64,000 nt of DNA from Bugula neritina (GCA_964035545.1 OZ037765.1:27106504-27170503), one strand, 5' to 3'. Positions 53,001-64,000 are shown, counted from the stretch's first letter. Numbers and translations: made by a program. Notes: generated by a model not told the origin, from the sequence alone.

Positions 53001-53991
53001 AAATTAATGGGTAGTAACTAGTAATATGTAAATTTAGCAGCGCAAAAAGGGAGTAAGAACAAAATTTTAGCTGCAAATCTGACATTTAAAAATTATTATC
53101 TATCTATATTGATATTAAATAAATAATAATAAAATTGAAAATAGCTGTCTCAGTGATAGCTAAAAACTATAAATCCCTATTAAATCACTGCAATATCAAA
53201 ATTATAGTCAATTAAATAACTTTCATTAAGAAAATATTACATCAATACGTGTTATTATAAATTATATTCAATGATTATCATCATGATCATCATTATGATT
53301 AATTGTTGATATCATAAAAATAATCACTATCATAATGATAATACTAATAGTAATAGTAATGATAATCAAATAATTACATTAAATAATTTAAATAATATAA
53401 TCAGTAAAAATCAAATCACAATCACTTCAAGTTTTTCATAATCATAATGATATTCACTATGATTATATTTTATTATTTATATTTATTTATTTCATAATCA
53501 ATTTCATATTGATAATCATTATGATTATGATTATGACTTCATAATCATATTCATAATTATTATCATGATTGTAATTATCAATATTATTATCATGATTATA
53601 AATATCATTATCATTATGATTATCATTGACATTATCATTGTGATTATAATAATGATAATTAATTGTGATTGATTCATGATGATGATTGTTAAAATTAAAT
53701 TCAATAAATTAAAATAATTATAATTATTTATATTTTATAATATTAATTCAATAATTGTCAACTCAATTCACTAATAGTAATAGTAATAGTAATACTAATA
53801 CTAATAGTAATAGTAATGTAATAGTAATTGGTGATATTTTTAACTCAATTCACTAATTGATGATATTTTTAACTCAATTTAATTTTACCTGGTATTGCTA
53901 TACTCATACTGCAACCACCATCTTCATTTCCATCGTGATGATAATTGTGAACTTGGTCATTTGCTGTAAGTTTCAATGTACTTGTAGCCAT
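47058..53991 (-). CDS. EXOSC1: Exosome complex component CSL4
   Basis: Cap subunit of the RNA exosome, the 3'-5' RNA-degrading complex of nucleus and cytoplasm. Six exons: 53991-53889, 52781-52636, 52195-52124, 51907-51819, 51176-51092, 47279-47058; 717 bases, 238 aa (human 195). The N-terminal domain has GHGTYEHEDGIYSSLAGYVK, matching the family GTY..GYIFSSLAG block. The S1 RNA-binding fold (about 84-165) carries VPVLGGLVTSR, FCKVDII and FRGLLRKEDVRATEKDKVEI, the last nearly identical to human. The C-terminal part has ISIGDSQSYILSTAENELGV and WREMQCPRTSTVEFRKVAKP. The first 34 residues and the last few (ELLHKIVIK) extend beyond the human protein. Intron 5 (47280-51091) holds a large inverted-repeat element whose right end lies only 53 bases from the exon 5 donor, and intron 2 carries a SINE. 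Confidence 0.94.
48161..49062. mobile_element. Left arm of a 2.9 kb long-inverted-repeat (foldback-like) element
   Basis: About 900 bases that reappear in reverse complement at 50142-51038. The outer end reads AATAGAGGGG then TTTCAGACATCCCTCTAGGG; the inner end is near ATTCTTGCAAGCTG. Over the outermost 190 bases only a handful of differences from the other arm are seen. It lies in EXOSC1 intron 5. No 8-10 base target duplication is obvious (flanks AAAAAGCCT and GAGTTGTGC). Confidence 0.88.
49063..50141. mobile_element. Unique spacer of the inverted-repeat element
   Basis: About 1.08 kb between the two arms, not duplicated within the window. It holds overlapping plus-strand open frames at 49314-49658 (114 codons, strongly hydrophobic) and 49406-49675 (89 codons, cysteine-rich at its end). 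No transposase motif is recognisable, so the element is probably non-autonomous. Confidence 0.7.
49530..49675 (+). CDS. Possible terminal exon of a cysteine-rich peptide inside the inverted-repeat element
   Basis: Unrecognised and tentative. After an acceptor-like TAATTTTCAG|TGG at about 49530 an open frame runs to a TAG at 49673-49675. It encodes about 48 residues with eight cysteines in the pattern C-x2-C-x10-CC-x6-C-x7-C-x2-C-x-C (from VCKQCEPSG to CKNCVCLKLSVE). The density is far above chance for AT-rich DNA, but no upstream exon or signal peptide is identified; the upstream part of the same frame is hydrophobic. It could be a captured gene fragment or coincidence. Confidence 0.3.
50142..51038. 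mobile_element. Right arm of the long-inverted-repeat element
   Basis: Reverse complement of 48161-49062, from CAGCTTGCAAGAATAATTAT-like inner sequence to the outer end CCCTCTATT at 51038. The matching 63-codon shadow frames in the two arms differ at only two residues, so the outer arm is about 97% identical by eye. The arm ends 53 bases downstream of the EXOSC1 exon 5 donor in gene orientation. Confidence 0.88.
52404..52551 (-). mobile_element. tRNA-derived SINE (copy 2, diverged)
   Basis: Minus strand: AACAGCC, then AATGGTTAAAGTAGCAGG (A-box-like, as in copy 1), later AAATGCCATTGCTGATAT (copy 1 has AAATGCCATTGGTGATG) and the tail GTGCATCTGGTCATAATTCC (copy 1 has AAGCATCCAGTTATAATTGC). It is in EXOSC1 intron 2, in the same orientation as the host gene, and is more diverged in the B-box part than copy 1. 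Confidence 0.65.
53100..53850. repeat. Degenerate ATN-triplet simple sequence in EXOSC1 intron 1
   Basis: Dominated by ATTATCATGATTGTAATTAT-type triplets in which the third base varies (53260-53690), then GTAATAGTAATACTAATAC (53770-53830), then a short direct repeat of GATATTTTTAACTCAATT. No coding content. Confidence 0.75.
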
Positions 53992-56178
53992 GCTGGTGTT
54001 TTTGTTTCTTGAAGTTTTTGCTGTGGAAATCGCTTGAAACAGCACATTAATGGTAGGGTCACAATAGTTCGGGGATATCGAGTTTCAATTTAGGGGCTTG
54101 GATTTGGGCATGTTTATACACAATGCACTCAATGACTTTCATTTTTGTGCTGTTTCTAGCGATTTCATATTATGCTGTTGATTTTTATAGACCGATGCCT
54201 TTAAAGGATATTATGAGCTAGTAATACGGGGAATAAAAATGACACTTCATATAAGTTACCCGCCATGATTATCTTTTGTGCTGAAAATACGGCTTAGCGT
54301 AGTATGGAATTATTGTTCCTTCATATTATTATTATCGTCTGGCTAGAAAAAATATCATAAAATTTATCTGAACAGAAAGTGAAACCACGATAGCCTTTCG
54401 CCAAGGATCAGCAGATCATAGAAGAAACGGCATGAACTAGAACTTCATGCTTATTAAAATTTACAGTGGCTTTAATTTCACTTTGAAACAAACCTCATAT
54501 GACGTATCCCTAAGCCTTGATCATGATGATAATTATAATTATACTTATAGTTATAGTTTTAGTTTTAGTTACACTTGAAAGTTATAGAGTATAGACCATA
54601 GCCCATAGGCATAGGGCATAGTGACAGTGATAGTATTAGTAATACTATTAGTATAACTATTACTGTATTAGTATTACTAATACTATAACTATAAGTATAA
54701 GTATTGCATTTTCATTTTGATTTACTATTAGTATTACTATAACTATTACTACTAGTATTAGTATTGGCCTTAGTATTACTATTAGTTATAATTAATTCTA
54801 CGTCCAATTATTACTCTTAGAGTTAGTCTTACTGTTACTACTTACTTTTAGTACTTACAGTTGCTAGTACTAGCAGCAGTGATCATAATAAGTATCATTA
54901 ATTTAATGCATTATCATAGTGATTATGGTTATCGGTATGATTGAAAATGACACCTAATCGGAATCCTTCAGAGCTCAGTGTACTTCTAGTATAAATTAAT
55001 GTTTATGTTATAGTGTTAGATTTAGTTACACTTGCTAATTTGTTCTTAAAGTTGTTTACTTATTTTTAATAATATTCTATTACTTACATAGGTATACTTA
55101 TAGTTATAGTATGACTGTTACTAAAATATTGGCTATTAGTATTGCCATAAAATGAGAGTATTTCCTAAATTCAAGCTCAATTGTAATGAGTATCAGTGTG
55201 ACAATGACCTGTGGGTGAATGTTGAGACTGCAACAGAATTTTCACACAGGACATTTTCAGTTTCTAAAACACCAACCATCAAAATTTAAATTACCATAAT
55301 TCTTTAAATGACATTCATTACTGTAATTATGGTTATGATTATTAAATTGTGTGGGTTATTTTTCATTTAATTTTATTATTAGTGTCTTAGGCTCATAGCT
55401 ATAACTATTAACTGGAAATTTTCAATTATAACCAGTGTATTATCATCACCTAAAGTTTTGAATAGTATTAGTTTGGCTAGTGGTCACTTTATCACAGAAA
55501 TCAAAGTTGAAATTTGAGCTGGAACGTCACCTTTTTTTCAAATTTATATTTTCAGTGGCTTCAATTGGCTGTGAAAGAGTAAGACACAACACATTTTAAG
55601 TTCTGCTTCACCATCATATTGAAAAAGCCTGGCTGAGTTTGACTCTGAGTGATAGTTTCCTTCTAGAATCAAAATGCTTTTAAGTTCAAAAAGCAAGGGC
55701 AAGTCTAGGGTTAGTATATTTAACATTGAAATGGGAATTGAGTTGTTTCTGTTTTCAGATCTGTGCTGTTTGGCATTTCGTATATTTATAAAACATACCC
55801 TGTTTAGAACGTCGCCAGTTTTCTAAAAAAAAAGGAGATGTAAGAAAATGATCAGGTCTTTAAAGAAGACATGTCAATATAGAAAAAAACAGACTTATTT
55901 AATTAATGTATTATTTACTCATATTTTATGAAAAGCTGTTTCTGGTCCAGTCTACATGTGTAGCATCAGTATGTGCTTTTCTTTTGTTCGAATTTTACAA
56001 AGGAATATACTCTTTTCACATGTTCCTTTAGGGTGTATTGCTAATGGCGCCAGAAAAAGGCATTTTTTAACTCGCATGTGCTATGCCATAAAAATGCCTT
56101 CAACTTGATGAAAAAAGTCCAACACGCTTAGAAACTAAAGCTATTGATTAATTTTTGATTATAACTGATTGTTCACAG
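53992..56178. other. Divergent region between EXOSC1 and the FRA10AC1 homologue
   Basis: Should hold both promoters and the first coding exon of the FRA10AC1 homologue, which I could not place with confidence. A simple-sequence block (AGTATTAGTAATACTAT-type) occupies about 54525-54860. The rest is AT-rich with no other recognisable content; a short minus-strand frame at 55544-55726 looks like chance. Confidence 0.45.
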
Positions 56179-59100
56179 GCTTACAATGCAGATGATTATG
56201 GCTCAGAGTTTGAACCTGATAGTGAAGTCGACAAAAAGAAGGCAAAAAGATCTGACTTAGCAACTAAGGAACATCCAGTCCGTGAACACAAACCTTCAAA
56301 GTCTACTTATGTTGATGAATGGTCAAAAGATGAAGCTCGCTATATGAGACACCACTATGTTAGCACTAATGCTGTATCCTTTTGTAATTCTTTCTATTTG
56401 CCACTTGGTTTATAATTATTTAATCTTTCAAGTCTAAATTTAAGCCACGGTCATGAAAGTACTATGCTCTGTCAAGTATATATTAAATTGTCACTAGTTT
56501 ATAATAAATAACTATTAAAATGTGTGTCAGTAAACAGTTGAAATGTTTTGTTGCCAAGTTATGTGATCTTGCCATTTATTCCACCATTCTGGAAGCACTC
56601 GATAACTCTAAAGCCCATAATTCAGTTGAACTTACACATCACTTTTTGTGTTAAAATTGAATTTTCTTAGTCGGAATATATGCATAATTTAGTAAACCTG
56701 TTGAGGTTTAATAGTTTAACAAGTTAAATTCTTGAGTTATAATCAATCGAACTGTAGTGACACTTGACTTTGAAGTATAAACAAATGATTTAATTATTTA
56801 AGTTTCGTCTTCAAACTCTTGTAATTAATTTTCAATTGCCAAATATTTATTTTTTCTAGTAAGCATTTTTCTATATCATGAAATCCTTAACATTCATCTC
56901 TAGTACGCACGGCATAAGGAACTTGTTAACAACTATCTGCAGTATTATGGAGGGAAAATGTCCGACTTCCAACAGAAGTAAGTTTCAAAGAAATATTTAC
57001 AATATCTGAATTACTAATCATAGCTTCATTATTCTTTATAGATTAGAATGTTTGGTTTTTCTTTATTATAATTCAAAGTTTTCGCTTGCATCATAAAGTA
57101 GCCGTACACACATAATCATCATCTTGTTTGGTAATTATTTCATAAATTTAGTCATATTTTGCAGGTCAGAACGTAAGACAGACCGGGATATTATTCGAGA
57201 GAATCACCAGTTTGTGTGGGAAGATGAGGAGGACACGGAGTCGTGGGATAAGCGTTTAGCAAAGAAGTACTACGATAAACTATACAAGGAATACTGTTTA
57301 GCTGATCTTAGCAGGTACAAAGAAAATAAGGTGAGAAATTAGCACTCAGATTCATAAAGTCTAGCTGTTTCTAATATTGGCTAATATTTAATTTCTTTTT
57401 GCCATAATAATATGGTGATTTGTTTAATGAGAGACATCGGGTATATATTGTGGTGCATCAAAATGGTTCAAATGAAAAATCAGTAGTCGAGAGCTGGTTT
57501 TGAGTTTGTTTCAATAACTACTTCAACTACTTTTATGCGTATATTCTAATATTATTTAAAAAAAGAAAGAATATTATGTATTATCCACGATTAATAAGTT
57601 TTCTTTTGTAAATGCTTTTTAAGTTGATGTGTACATATTAATTTCCGATTTTATCATTATTTTATACATTCAAGTTACCTATTGACGAATATGTAAATAT
57701 GCACACAACGTCTGCACAGTTTCATAATGTTATGTAATGTTGCATATTAAGATTGTATGACTTATTTGGGCAGATTGCAATGCGTTGGAGGGTGGAGAAT
57801 GAAGTGATCTCAGGCAAGGGACAGTTTGTGTGTGGCAACAAGAAATGCAATGAAGACAAAGAACTTAAAAGCTGGGAAGTCAACTTTGCATATATGGAAC
57901 AGCAAGTGAAAAAAAACTGCCTAGTAAAACTGCGTAAGATGTTTAATAGATAATTTATACATCTTTAGTTCATTCACAATTGAGTAATCATAAATATATA
58001 CTCATTTCTGGCTCCATATGCTAGCAGGTTTTCATGAACTGGTGAGTTTTTTATGCTGCTGTTTTATATGCATGTTTGTTTCATTTTCTGATAAAATTAT
58101 TTTCAAAGAGTTCTAATAGAAAATGTTGGATTGTTTCAAAAGCTTGAAGCAGTGTTTTTTAAGTTAAATACTCTTATGTCCTGGCAATTGTAGGTTTTTG
58201 TCATTGTCTTCACTATTGTAGGATTGTGTCCTCAATGCTCTGCTAAACTCAATTATTCACACACAAAAAGAGAAATTACAAAAGAAATAAAGGAGTTGCG
58301 ATCTCAGACTGCTGCAGAAGGTTAAAATATGCAGTATATCATACAGTATAGTTTATATCCTACCAGGTGGAGTTGACTGTTGAGGAAGTTGAAACAGGAT
58401 GAAGTTTTTCAATTGTTTGAGTTAAAGTTGTGTAAGGATTAACTGTTTACTCTAAAAGCATTTCTTACTAAGACTGTTAAAACTCTCTCATCACTGAGCT
58501 TCAAGCCTTTGTTATGTAATTACTCTTTCTGAGTTTTGAATCCAACATATCTTGGTTTTTCTCACAGTTTTGTTATCTCATAATATGGCATTGTATGTAA
58601 TATAGCACTGTATGTAGTATAGCACTGTATGTAGTATAGTACTGTATGTAGTATAGCACTGTATGTAGTATAGCACTGTATGTAGTATAGTACTGTATGT
58701 AGTATAGCACTGTATATAGTATAGCACTGTATGTAGTATAGTACTGTATGTAGTATAGCACTGTATGTAGTATAGCACTGTATGTAGTGTAGTACTGTAT
58801 GTAGTATAGTACTGTATATAGTATAGCACTGTATGTAGTATAGTACTGTATGTAGTATAGCACTGTATGTAGTATAGCACTGTATGTAGTATAGCACTGT
58901 GTGTAGTATAGTACTGTATGTAGTATAGTACTGTATGTAGTATAGCACTGTATGTAGTATAGCACTGTATGTAGTATAGTACTGTATGTAGTATAGTACT
59001 GTATGTAGTATAGCACTGTATGTAATACTAAATGATATACAGTACTGTATGTAATATAGCACTGTATGTAGTATAGCACTGTATGTAGTATAGTACTGTA

Positions 59101-60225
59101 TGTAGTATAGTACTGTATGTAGTATAGCACTGTATGTAGTATAGCACTGTATGTAGTATAGTACTGTATGTAGTATAGTACTGTATGTAGTATAGCACTG
59201 TATGTAATACTAAATGATATACAGTACTGTATGTAATATAGCACTGTATGTAGTATAGCACTGTATGTAGTATAGTACTGTATGTAGTATAGTACTGTAT
59301 GTAGTATAGCACTGTATGTAGTATAGTACTGTATGTAGTATAGTACTGTATGTAGTATAGCACTGTATGTAATACTAAATGACATACAGTACTGTGTGTA
59401 GTATAGCACTGTATGTAGTATAGTACTGTATGTAATATAACATGTACTGATGACCTTATCATCTTCAACCTGGAATGTCTATTGATTTGATAATGTTGTA
59501 GGAGGCTCATCATCAACATCTAAAAGAAAGATCACAAGGTTGGTAATAACATAGCTGTTTGATATACCTGAAAATATAGATTGCTTCTTAAAATATTGAT
59601 AAACCTCATGATAAACAATAAACGTTAATATACCATATGATGGCTTCACAACTAACCATATTCAGTGTTTTCCAAGTACCACTATACGCTGTAACTGTAT
59701 TATATCACAATATACGTGTAAGACTGTTATGACAAGTTATTTAATAGCCTGTGATTCAATATAACCTGTCTAACTAATCATATTTTACGTCACTGGGCCT
59801 AGTTGTCAGCAGTAAGTCAAGTAGAAATATTGAGGGGGGGATGTGGGGTAACCATAACCAAGATTACTACTTGGATTATCGTCTTAATGAAGTATCAATT
59901 ATTTCCGAACTTTAGTCTCTATAACTGAGTTGTAATCATTTAGGATTTAGGTTTTCAGCTGGCTGTATTGTCAGTGTAAATAAAAATCGCCTTCTATATC
60001 TGTTTTGTGATAATGATAAAAATGGCAAGCTGTAATTATAAAAAGGGTTCCATAAGAATAAGTTTGGTGTTATCCCCAAACCTCTCACAGAAGCTGAATA
60101 ATTTTAGTTTCTAGATCAACATTCAATTTTTTTTATAATTGAAATAATGTGTTAATATATTATTATTCACTTTGTATTGCAGTGAATCACAGCTAGCTGG
60201 CATCATTGAGGAATTGCTGCCATAG
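56179..60225 (+). CDS. FRA10AC1: FRA10AC1-family nuclear protein, 5' coding exon missing
   Basis: Homologue of human FRA10AC1, a nuclear protein associated with the spliceosome. Exons found: 56179-56373, 56904-56977, 57165-57330, 57774-57933, 58222-58320, 59502-59538, 60183-60225; 258 codons with stop, all phases compatible. Exon 56179 starts in phase 0 after an acceptor and has no usable ATG, so a short upstream first exon must exist. Conserved blocks: YARHKELVNNYLQYYGGK, DIIRENHQFVW, KRLAKKYYDKLYKEYC, LADLSRYKENK, MRWRVENEVISGKGQFVCGN and LKSWEVNFAYME. CGNKKC and CPQC look like a zinc-binding pair. The C-terminal tail is much shorter than in human (about 315 residues there) and ends in ESQLAGIIEELLP. 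An AATAAA lies at 60299-60304. Intron 58321-59501 contains a 17-bp satellite. Confidence 0.92.
58580..59438. repeat. 17-bp satellite, about 50 copies, with higher-order structure
   Basis: Tandem unit GCACTGTATGTAGTATA with a common variant GTACTGTATGTAGTATA. Three interruptions of the form AATACTAAATGATATACAGT occur at 59024, 59206 and 59371, spaced 182 and 165 bases apart, which differ by one unit. This points to a higher-order repeat that grew by block duplication. It lies wholly inside an intron of the FRA10AC1 homologue. Because the unit has no minus-strand stop in most registers, long spurious open frames appear on that strand. Confidence 0.97.
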
Positions 60226-62018
60226 ATTCCCATCCTTAATGGTAGGTGAAGGGCTGTATATGTACAAAGCTGCATTATGAAACCACGTCATGTTAGCCAA
60301 TAAACTGAAAGTGTGGTAGATTACCCATCAAGATAACAATGCTGCTTAATGTGCTAGAATAAATTGATTTAGTTTTTAACTATGACAAGTCTTATTAAAT
60401 CCATAAATTGCAACTGAATTTATAACATTTGCTAAAATTCTAATTAAGTTATTAGTAATTTTGGCAAACCACGACTCAATATACTGAATCCAGTTCAACC
60501 ACATTGCGCTCTATATGTTGAAACACTCGACAGCTATTGCTAAATAATCAGCTAAGTTTTCACAGAATAAGAACAGAGATTTGTTATTTTCAGCAGTTTT
60601 TAGCAGTCAACATCTGGGCCGACTTACTAACAACAAAACACAATCAAGTTATTGGTATGTAAGGGTTATACATCTGCTACAAGCTAGGATTCTTGTTTAG
60701 ATTATATGTAATAACTTTTATATGGTGTAAGATGTTTTGTTTTCATATCTCCATTCTGTGGGGAAAAATACGTGCAGGTATTGGATTTCACATTTTGGTT
60801 TATGTAACCAGAAGAAAATTCTGTCTGCACTGGATTTTGATTATCTTCCATGCAAATCTCCTGTGCACCATCACCTAATTTGCTGAGTTTTTCACTGCAT
60901 TGCTTGTAGACAATATACCTTAAACTCTACTATAGAACACCAGCAAAGTATTTTTGGGAATATATAGAGTATAATATATTGAACTATTTTTGATGCTAAT
61001 TTCAATAATACATAATATAATAATGACATAACAGATAAGTGATTATGTAACATAGTCCTTCTCTGTCTAGAAATTCCTGTATAAGTTTTCAAGAGCCAAC
61101 CGTCAGCAAATGCAAATAGAGTGGCAGGTTACTAGGCAGCATGCAGATGTTCTATTCTCTAAACTATATTTACTTGAAATACCAGAAGTAATTGCTTACT
61201 TGGTCAGTAACTGTTGATTGAAAATTGTGTAATCAATGAAGTCATTGTAGCGTGAACCACTAGAGTAAGACCGAGTGTTTGTTCAATCATGAAGGAGTTT
61301 GTAAATTTCAACTCTTTGTTGTCACTCATCAAAGCGTTCAATGTTACTGTTACTTGGTTCATTTGAAGTTAGCACTGAAATTCTAAACAAGGTTTGCTCG
61401 TAGGATTGTGTCAATATATGTTCCAGCATTTGCAAGCTAAGTGTCGTGCTTTGAAAAACCGAAATTACGGTTGAAACTTTTTAAGGTATCAAGTATTTCC
61501 AAGTTTATTAACAATTTTTCATTTTGTAATACTTTTTTCTGCGTAGTGTTATTTGATTCGTGGTTGCTATAAATAGTTGAGGGCTTGAGTAATGGAGTTA
61601 AGTAAAGGCTGTCTCTATGATGTAATCAATATTATAATGTGAACTATTCTGGTTTATATTATGTAAATACAGTCTTGTGGTGTTTGTTCGAACTGGTAAC
61701 TAATTGCTGTTAACACATTTAGAGAAATTCAACACTTGAGCCAAACACTTGAAATTTATATTTATACACTAAGTGTTTACTCATCAAGACTTACTCCTCC
61801 CTCTCCATTCTACATCTTTTTAGATCTTAAGCATCATTATCTTGTTTGGCATTTGTGTTGTAGGACTTTACTTAGCCAGCTGAGCACATTTAACACAAGA
61901 GCAAAGACTATCCTATTGTGACAACTTCGAGATCAATAAAATTTAATGATTGAAGGTTAACTGCACAAAACTTTTTCTACAGGTCCATAACTTACTGCTT
62001 TGAACACAAAGATTAAAC
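60226..62018. other. Gap between FRA10AC1 and the LRR gene
   Basis: Begins with the FRA10AC1 3' UTR (AATAAA at 60299-60304). A good acceptor (TTTTCTACAG|GTCC) at 61981 lies 38 bases before the LRR gene ATG, so that gene has at least one non-coding upstream exon somewhere in this interval. Otherwise nothing recognisable. Confidence 0.45.
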
Positions 62019-63610
62019 ATGTTAAAATCACCTGCTGGAGAATTACGTGGTCCAGTTAAAGAACAGACAATGAATGCTGTTAAGCGACAGCCGCCCAAAC
62101 ATACAGTTTTATCAACTCGGCAGCTTCGTATGCGAATCACCTGTGATGATCCGATACATAGAGGTAAAAAGAGAATCAAACTTAGTGGCAAGGAGCTTTC
62201 TAATTTACCTCTGAATCTGTTCAACCTCACTGAGCTGGAGGTGCTGGATCTGAGTCCAGAGAGAGAAGCCTGTCTCTTTTACCACTTGGAGAGAATTCCT
62301 GTGGAGATTTCCAAGCTGACCAACCTCACTGTTCTGGCACTGGATACAAATAGACTAGAGAGTTTGCCTGATGAGTTGTGTCAGCTGTATTCATTAGAGA
62401 GACTAGCGCTTAGCAACAACCAGCTGACGGATTTACCAACGTCGCTGCCTCAGATGTCCAGTCTGCGGAGTCTGTATTGCTCCAACAACAAGTTCCAGCA
62501 TCTGCCCGGCAGCGTGTGTCAGCTAAAACAGCTGGTTTTCCTAGATTTCTCAGACAACTTTCTCACCAGCATACCGCAAGGTAGGTCATTGTGTTCTAAC
62601 TCTTTTTTCATATACATGTATTTATATATGCTCTGTGAATGTATGAAACGTAAAGTCATTTCTAGTGCAAAATAAATTTTCCACTGCTTCACTGGGGTTT
62701 TAAATAAATCATTAGATGCACTAATATTTCTGTAAAACTGGCACTGAGCTAAAACTTTCTTAACTAGTTTTACTTTGAAGTTGACAAAATTTATTGCCAG
62801 AATATTGATAGCAAATCTGGCTAATATTAATAAAATAGCTAATATTTTTTCAGTGCTGGTTTTTATCACAAAACTGCTGGTATTATTAAATTGTATTTCT
62901 TAGGCATTCACATGAAGTTTTACTAATGAATAATATAGAATGCCTACTAACTTCTATTAATATCTTTAATGAAACTTCAAATCATTGCTGTCTGTAATTA
63001 TTACTTCACATATTATCCAGTCATCACTAGTGTGAAATTTGTATGTCAGCAACGTTTGCAAGGAGTGGGTGGTATTATTGTACAATTACTTACATTTTTG
63101 TGTATTAGAATGGTTGTTTATGTGTGCTTCAATGGTTTCGTTTTACTCTCTGTTTTTATTGATTTATTGTGTCATGTGTTTATAAACAAATATCCGGCTT
63201 TAATTATGTTTTATGTTGTTGATGTGCTATTTGCTCATATATAAGTATCTATCTTACCATATAGCACTAGAAATATGATTCTGTTTCTAGAAATAGGGTC
63301 AATGGACAGCTTAGAGAGTCTGGTATTGTCATACAACAAGATAGAAAGTTTACCAGATTCCATATGCAATCTCAAGACCCTACAGATGCTTTGGCTATGT
63401 GGCAATTGCCTTTCCTCTCTGCCTAAAGGCTTGGGAAAACTTGTAAACTTAGACTGGTCTCACATGATGCTAACATCAGCTCTTGATGGCAATCCTTTGG
63501 AATACCCACCTATTTCTGTAGCTAAGCAAGGACCAGAGGCAATAGACAAGTTTCTTAGTCTTCATCAAAGTAATGCAGTTAAACCAAAGCCCAAAAACTT
63601 ACGTGCCTAA
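62019..63610 (+). CDS. Leucine-rich-repeat protein, two coding exons
   Basis: Intracellular-type LRR protein of unknown specific function; the repeat type resembles the SHOC2/LRRC57 group, but I cannot assign an orthologue. Exons 62019-62580 and 63291-63610 give 882 bases, 293 aa. About eight 23-residue LRRs run from about 55 to 265, with consensus LxxLxLxxNxLxxLPxxL: LTVLALDTNRLESLPDEL, LERLALSNNQLTDLPTSL, LESLVLSYNKIESLPDSI, LQMLWLCGNCLSSLPKGL. The first repeat carries an insertion (SPEREACLFYHLER). The last ends LDGNPLEYPPISVAKQGPEA, a common LRR cap. No signal peptide or membrane segment is seen. The ATG at 62019 follows a UTR acceptor. AATAAA at 63680-63685. It converges on the right-edge gene, 179 bases away. 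Confidence 0.88.
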
Positions 63611-63789
63611 TTTATAGATTTTGTAAACTAGTCTATCAATTAACTTCCATAATTATTATAGCCATTTAATGCATTTTCCAATAAAGTTTCCATTATATTG
63701 CAAACAGCTTTTAATTATTCAATTGCTTGCCTTGAAATAAAAACATAATGTTATGGTATTAGTTCTTTTTGTTCTAATAATTATTCTGT
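63611..63789. other. Short convergent 3' region
   Basis: Holds the LRR gene polyadenylation signal at 63680-63685 and the 3' UTR of the right-edge minus-strand gene; the two transcripts probably overlap at their ends. Confidence 0.5.
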
Positions 63790-63999
63790 TTATATGCAAC
63801 TTTTCATAATAAATATAAATAAAACAATAACTTGTGAAAGTACAGGATGATTTCCACTATTGTCATTGTTGCACTGTTTTTCTCGACAGCATGATGTACA
63901 CGTGAGGGTTGTCAGCCCAAACTTGTCGTATCGACATCCGTAGTAACATTCATCTACGCAAGTTCGCTCAAAATATGTTGGAATACCATTCTTCTCAAT
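63790..63999 (-). CDS. C-terminal exon of a Ly-6/uPAR (three-finger) protein, 5' part beyond the window
   Basis: An open frame enters from the right edge and ends at TAA 63792-63790, giving about 69 residues. It shows the end of a Ly-6/uPAR domain: RTCVDECYYGC, a loop with KFGLTTLTC, then TSCCREKQCNND, which is the family's diagnostic CC-x4-CN close. After a small hydrophilic stretch (NSGNHPVLSQ, with Asn-Ser-Gly as a possible omega site) comes a hydrophobic tail (VIVLFIFIMKSCI), as in GPI-anchored members. It is therefore probably a cell-surface glycolipid-anchored protein. The signal peptide and first half lie outside the window, and no function can be assigned. There is no intron in the visible part, so it is the last coding exon. 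Confidence 0.78.
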   Translation of the reverse strand: MEKNGIPTYFERTCVDECYYGCRYDKFGLTTLTCTSCCREKQCNNDNSGNHPVLSQVIVLFIFIMKSCI

Positions 64000-64000
64000 T

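Noticed and set aside
58562-59519. Long minus-strand open frames (up to 278 codons) rich in Tyr, Ile and Thr
   Set aside because: They are translations of the 17-bp satellite; three units make 17 codons, so any register without a stop stays open. The host intron is transcribed from the other strand and no non-repeat coding sequence is attached.
62519-62869. 116-codon minus-strand frame over the LRR exon boundary
   Set aside because: Antisense shadow of the LRR coding exon plus intron sequence.

Overview
The window is nuclear DNA of an animal. It is AT-rich, every gene but the right-edge fragment is visibly split by GT-AG introns of about 70 bases to over 3 kb, and the proteins are metazoan: a nuclear lamin with lamin-tail domain and CaaX box, an ataxin-1 AXH protein, ATP synthase subunit f, exosome subunit CSL4, and an edge fragment of a Ly-6/uPAR protein. 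Gene spacing and intron size suggest an invertebrate bilaterian, perhaps a spiralian such as a bryozoan or mollusc, but nothing fixes the species.

Layout. 76-4021 (-): an unrecognised gene of at least 804 codons running off the left edge. 4755-11449 (-): glycogen branching enzyme, 15 exons, complete. 13135-15181 (+): mitochondrial ATP synthase subunit f. 15726-23842 (-): nuclear lamin, 11 exons, complete. 25704-26958 (-): compact ataxin-1 homologue. 27-37 kb: gene-poor, with simple sequence. 37265-39057 (+): U1A/U2B'' (SNF-type) spliceosomal RNA-binding protein. 40228-45539 (-): Pur-alpha, 7 exons. 47058-53991 (-): exosome CSL4 (EXOSC1), 6 exons, with a 2.9 kb inverted-repeat element in its largest intron. 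56179-60225 (+): FRA10AC1 homologue, first coding exon not found, with a 17-bp satellite in one intron. 62019-63610 (+): leucine-rich-repeat protein. 63790-63999 (-): last exon of a Ly-6/uPAR protein with a GPI-type tail.

I rebuilt exon structures by reading splice sites and family conservation. For GBE1, lamin, PURA, EXOSC1, SNRPA, ATP5MF, ATXN1 and the LRR gene the exon lengths sum to an exact multiple of three from ATG to stop. The genes are mostly housekeeping and unrelated in pathway, so this is ordinary euchromatin and not an operon or cluster. The accessory material is repetitive: a foldback-like element carrying an eight-cysteine open frame, two copies of a tRNA-derived SINE, a hAT-like MITE, a minisatellite that copies a splice donor, a 17-bp satellite with higher-order structure, and many blocks of degenerate A/T-rich triplet repeats.
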